From the NCBI RefSeq assembly GCF_027596085.1, contig NC_072453.1, positions 4,814,448-4,878,447 on the forward strand: 64,000 bases of DNA. Reading direction: 5' to 3'. The position numbers were made by a program, and so were the translations under genes. Below the pieces are notes generated by a model that ran no database searches, was not told the origin of the DNA, and worked only from the letters and a program-made list of their open reading frames with translations. Below, piece after piece: positions 59,226 to 64,000 of this stretch (position 1 is its first letter; every line of letters starts with the position of its first letter). The DNA comes from Anoplopoma fimbria. Lineage: Eukaryota; Chordata; Actinopteri; Perciformes; Anoplopomatidae.

Positions 59226-60830
59226 GTAGGGGTTCAAAATACCTGAAAGCTACTTGAAGTAGATATAAAATCCCCAGGAGGACTCTTTCGAGAAATTTCA
59301 GGAGCTCTAAAATATTGCAATTTTTGGTGCCACTGTCTTTTTCTGTATACATTTATATTTTCCTGTATATATGTTTAAACGTGGTGTATTAATCCTATAT
59401 TTGTTGGGTGTTGACACAATATGATGCATTTGTTAAAGTAGTGATATACCCATCTATCAGCTGCAAGTCCAGAACTTAATCAGACACGTATTATATTGCA
59501 ATTCATTCCCATACAGTTGCTCAGAGTCATCAAAGTGACTGACTCGTCTGCTTACAGCATGGAGCTAAACAGCTAACGTTAACAGAGGTGACATTGAGTT
59601 ACATTATGATGCGTTCATGCTCTATTCATTAAATAACTGTATTGGGTGAAGGTAAATTATAACTCTATCAAGTGTTCAAATATTATCTTGTAAAATTCAG
59701 GGGGTTTTTCTCCTCATTTCCTTGCTGTCAATTACAGTTCTGAAGAAGATAACCTGAATCAGCAGGTCAAACTTCATCAGAAATGGCCTAGAGAAAAAAT
59801 TGCAATTAGTGCATAAGAGTAGTGTAGCTCCTTTAGGCAATGGCTCAGTGCATAGTGAGCATGTGGTCAAGTCAAATTGTCAGGTGGTAGTAAATCAAAA
59901 GCGTAGGTTTCAGTTTGTCCATGAATAAACACTGCAGCTCCTCAAGACCCAAGTAAAGTTCACACTGCTGAGTAAAATGAATGGGATAAGCCCCAAAGAG
60001 AGAATTAACTTCGACCCTGGAAGCCAAATAAAGTCTCACATGTGCATTGCAACCACGTAGAGAACTTAGAAAAAAAACCTTAAATCATCAGTGAATTATT
60101 TTGAATCGTTTTTTGTTGATGTCCAACGCTAAATATTCTCTGTATGAATTGATGGTGTATTTTTGCACCTAGGCGAGCACATTCATTTATGCACATGCAC
60201 AGTACCTTCCCACCCAAGAACCCCCCCCAAAAAAGCTAAGGTGTAATTTGAACACTCGGAAGAAGGAATGAAATACATAAAGTAAAAATGAGGATGGAGG
60301 AGAGAAAAAAGGTGTAGTTTCCTTTCATATCATATCAACAACTTTTTTCATAGTTATCATCAACCATCTATATTATCTGCTGCTTCAGAGCCTCAGTGAC
60401 CCACGATGGTTAATTCAAAAGCATCTCCACACTGACAACTACAATTTGGAAGAAAGAAAACCCTCTATATTAGAAATAAAAAGACACCAGCTGATTTCAA
60501 TTTGCAACTATCAGCTGCTGCCTTCAAACCATAGTGTGTGCAGCCATGATGAAAAAAAGAAGGACTTTTAACAAGCACACCACAAACACCCAAGGGCTCT
60601 CTAAACAACCTTCACACCGTGATCCAGGTGTGTGCGTGTGTGTGTGTGCGTGTCAGGTTTTTGTGTGTTGTTGGGGTTATGCGTGTCGCAGGTTCTAAGT
60701 GTGATGGCTGTCATAGCTCCCCGGGCTCTTCATCGTCCTCCTCCACCTTCTCCTCCTCCTCCTTTAGTCCCTTACCCCTTCAGATCCCAGGCCTGACATA
60801 CAGAGAGACAGCTGTTTCCTCCCAGCAAAG

Positions 60831-60856
60831 CGCTCTCTCTCTCTCTCTCTCTCTCT
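60831..60856 (+). repeat. (CT)n tract
   Basis: About 12-13 CT units. A similar CT tract lies at about 54053-54077. Confidence 0.9.
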
Positions 60857-62849
60857 TTGACACATTGACACACACACAGGCATATAGGTATGCACCAATT
60901 CATCGACATAACCATGATTCACATACATCACAATGTGTATGAACAGAGAAAATGGCAATATAATGAATTAGGCAATGAAACTGCATCCTGTTTCTAGTTT
61001 AGCCTCGAGTCCTCGGGGGCAGCACCATGTAAATGAACGCATCCTGCATAGATAGCCGACGCCCTCACAACACAACCAATTTCTTTATTTTTTTTCCGTC
61101 TGGAGGCCCTTCAAAGAGGCATGTGCTTCAGTAACGAATGGTCTTAAATGAAAATCACTGAGCAAAACACAGCTATTAGAGGTGTAGAGCGTGGCAAGGC
61201 ACCCAGAAGAGTGTTTGCTGTGAGGGAGGAGGAAAGGGGGCGCCATAACAAAAGATGTTCAACTACATTGTTATGGAAAGGCTTTTTAGATGAAGGGAAG
61301 AGACAAGGGACAGAATGGTGAAATATGTGGGCCATTAGTTTAAGTCTATAAGTAATTCTCTTTGCATCAATCCTTTATGGAGAGGCACGCACACACAAAC
61401 TCACTCACGGTTATATCCAAAGAGCTACAATGCGCCATCTAACCTCCTCCTCTCCTGCTGCCTGAGCTGTTGTCATGTCGACCTGTAAATATCCGGGGCA
61501 GATAAACAGGCCGTTAAGATGAAGCCATCATCTAAACATAAGACGGATATACCGCTGCCTCTATAACAGCAGGCTGCCTCGTCCCAACAGCACACGTCCT
61601 AGTATGGCGCCACCTCTCATCTCTGTTCCTCTATCTTCCTTACAATCTCTGGAAGTCTTTCTTTAAATAAAAAAAAAAAGACAACAACAAATCAGCCCTT
61701 CTACCTCTCGCTGTCAGCTTCTTTCTCCATCTGGGTGTACTGCTCAGAAAAAGATAGGAACCTCCCAGGCCTGATGCTTTTATTTATTTTTTGGGGAGTA
61801 TGTTTTCCGTGGTTTGACTGGGCGAACTCAGCACAGCAGAGAAGAAAACTTGCAAAGCACTTCCAGGAGTTGTCTGCTCAGTGATAGAATATTCTTGCAA
61901 ATATCCAAATCACTTTTTGTATTTCGTTTTAAATGCATCAAAGCAGGCAGAAAACCAGGAAGTTAATAACATTGTCTTGGATTAAAAACTGATTCTGGAA
62001 ACAAAATCACAGTAAGCATTGAAAACGCATAATGCTATTCCTTCCACCTTCGAAGCTGGAACGGAAGGGTTGTTCAGAAAGAGACATGAAGGACGGATGG
62101 ATGGATGCCACAATGGCAAAAATGAATGGAAGATATAAGAAATGAAACATGAAGGCACAATAAAACGTTCTAAAGATTTGAACTGAATCTCTTAACCAAA
62201 TTGTAAACATGCAACATTGGATTCCCCTATAAGCCATATACGAGTGAACTGTTTTTCTAATCTCCATTTCTAAAGCAGAGGTGGATTACACATGCGTGTG
62301 TCTCAGTGAGTGGGAAGGGGAGATGATGAATTTCCCCGTATGGCATAAAAGATGATCCTTAATCTGCAGCATTCATTCAGCTTTCAAACGAACGGCGTCA
62401 ATGAAGCGGCGCCACCATCAGAGCTGCTCAGGAGTGCAGCACGCGGGGATGCACATTGACCAAATAATCACATTATGCTATACAATACTATGGACTGTGA
62501 ATGTACCTACAGTATAGGGAGCTGAATTGTGCCTTTGAAATATGTATTGTGATACATGGGTTCATCTTTCAGAGCGGAAATTGTGTGGAAGGGAGAAAAT
62601 TAGATAATACAGTATTTATGGCTGTGCACAGTTCGAGTAAATCAGAGATTTTTATTGTGGTTTCATTTTTGTAGATCAAGGCTTCTACAGTGAAGGCAAA
62701 ATATTAAAACGGCAATTCCTTTGAGGAGACAGTTACCACCGCACGTATTGAAAATGAAAATGTCAGTATTCTGATTGATTGAAAAAAGTGTTGTTATACC
62801 TTGCATCTATTTAACGTAGATTTATTCAAGCTAGCAGCTCTGGGCTGTA

Positions 62850-63365
62850 CCATTGACTGTATAAAAGAAGTGGACTACCGTTTTAAAGCCTTTTGTTTGG
62901 CATTTCGGCCGTCGCCATCTTGATTTCCGGGCAAGAGTTGACCATATTTGGACAAGAGGGTGGAGCTGGGGAGGAATGTGCATAGCTACGCCTCTTTCCC
63001 GATTAACATGGTAGCAACATGTCAATCACGAGGTAGCAACACTCTAAAGCATATCCTGCTATATCTACAATTTTACTCTAAAAGGACTATAATTCACCAA
63101 GTGAACATCATGTTGTATTGGTGACCACTTCAAACTAGCGATTAAGACTTGTGTTTTTACATTTTTTTAATGTTTACTGAGGTTAATAAATTAAGTGAGA
63201 AGTAGGGTAATTTTCTCATTGACTTCTATACAGTCAGATTATTTTTGCAACCGCAGGAGTCGTCCCTGCTGGCTATTAGAAAGAATGCAGGTTCATGACA
63301 CTTCAGCATTTGCTTCACTTTTCAGAATCTGTGGCTATTCAACTTCTTTTATACAGTCTATTGGC
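62850..63365. mobile_element. MITE-like element with terminal inverted repeats
   Basis: GACTGTATAAAAGAAGT at 62855-62871 is exactly inverted as ACTTCTTTTATACAGTC at 63342-63358, bounding about 504 bp without a coding frame. The interior has GTCGCCATCTTGATTTCCGG, ATATTTGGACAAGAGGGTGG and GTCAATCACGAGGTAGC, phrases that I associate with a high-copy non-autonomous fish repeat. The matching ends suggest a DNA transposon; superfamily and target duplication were not resolved. Confidence 0.7.
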
Positions 63366-64000
63366 TGAACAATGCTACTTTGAGTTGAAGGCTAAATTCA
63401 GCAACCTAACATGTTCAGAATGATACACGGGGCTGATGTTAAGGAGGTATAATGTATAATATGTTTATCATGTTAGTTTAGTGTGTGAGAATACAAAACA
63501 ATTGGCTAATTAGCACTAGTTAGAAATATTTATTTAAATCTGGATCAAAGTGATGATGTGACCAACAGATATACCAATGTTGCATGTGATAAAGCCATGC
63601 TGCTAACATTGCTAAAACCTTAGTGGAGGAGACTGTAATCAAACTGGAATGTAACAAAGTTATCTTAATGTAATTCACTGCTGTTTTTCTGAAATATGAA
63701 ACAATAACTACCAAGAAAATGTTTCTTAATCAAATCATACTACAGTTACAGCTGCAGTAAGGATACATATTAGATGACTCATATTGCAGTTGAAAGGAAG
63801 AACAGTAAGTAAGGCTTTTCTATAATGCAGACCTTTGGTTAAACAAGCTTTTTATTTTCTGAGGCGGAAACAATTTGATTGTATGAGTTTAACCTTAATG
63901 GTGGAGAGAAAGCTGCTACAGTGTTATTATGAAGCCCCACTCTCTTGATGAATGCTGGCCATTTTTTTTTTTGATCAGGGTTATTTATGTGCCATCCAGG

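Larger units (their letters stand above)
52733..64000 (-). other. Long fam20c intron running off the window
   Basis: No exon resembling the FAM20C segment that should precede QTREQETPP was found up to the right edge, so this intron exceeds 11.2 kb. Contents that I can name are listed separately: repeat fragments, CT-rich and CA microsatellites, a purine-rich tract and a MITE. A 321-codon plus-strand open frame at 53188-54153 is discussed in findings. Other open frames look like chance or microsatellite translations. Confidence 0.7.

Noticed and set aside
58860..59352. Phe/Leu/Ser-rich minus-strand frames that look like membrane or signal sequence
   Set aside because: Composition artefact of the purine-rich tract.

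Overview
The window is nuclear DNA from a ray-finned fish, most likely a percomorph teleost. It has spliced vertebrate genes, short GT-AG introns, AT-rich intergenic DNA, many CA/GT microsatellites, and several dispersed repeat families that I recognise from fish genomes. Five protein-coding genes are supported by exon-by-exon translation, with reading frame kept across every splice junction.

Left part (1-8 kb): no host gene. It holds a 5'-truncated, frameshifted L2-like LINE on the minus strand (about 805-2432). It also holds an opposed pair of copies of one fish repeat family, the second copy interrupted by a tRNA-derived SINE (5885-6170).

Block A (8-29 kb): gid4 (minus, 6 exons, 218 aa; substrate receptor of the CTLH ubiquitin ligase) and atpaf2 (plus, 8 exons, 289 aa; mitochondrial F1-ATPase assembly factor) diverge from a shared 610-bp promoter with two CCAAT boxes and a ZNF143-like site. 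tom1l2 (plus, 15 exons, 522 aa; VHS-GAT endosomal adaptor) starts only about 0.4 kb past the likely atpaf2 poly(A) site. The order matches the human 17p11.2 neighbourhood, but DRC3, which I recall lying between ATPAF2 and TOM1L2 in human, is absent.

Middle (29-37 kb): AT-rich intergenic DNA with an irregular ~0.9-kb repeat array (31310-32250) and a possible conserved regulatory stretch near 34.2-35.0 kb.

Block B (37-64 kb): foxl3 (minus, 3 exons, 265 aa; forkhead factor known in medaka for germ-cell sex decision) and the 3' eight exons of fam20c (minus; Golgi secretory-pathway kinase). The fam20c 5' exons lie beyond the right edge, so 52733-64000 is intron. From memory, human FOXL3 and FAM20C are both on 7p22.3, so the window appears to join two ancestral blocks. 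The fam20c intron carries microsatellites, a purine-rich tract, a palindromic repeat and a MITE-like element with 17-bp terminal inverted repeats.

No tRNA or rRNA gene, CRISPR array or viral gene was recognised.
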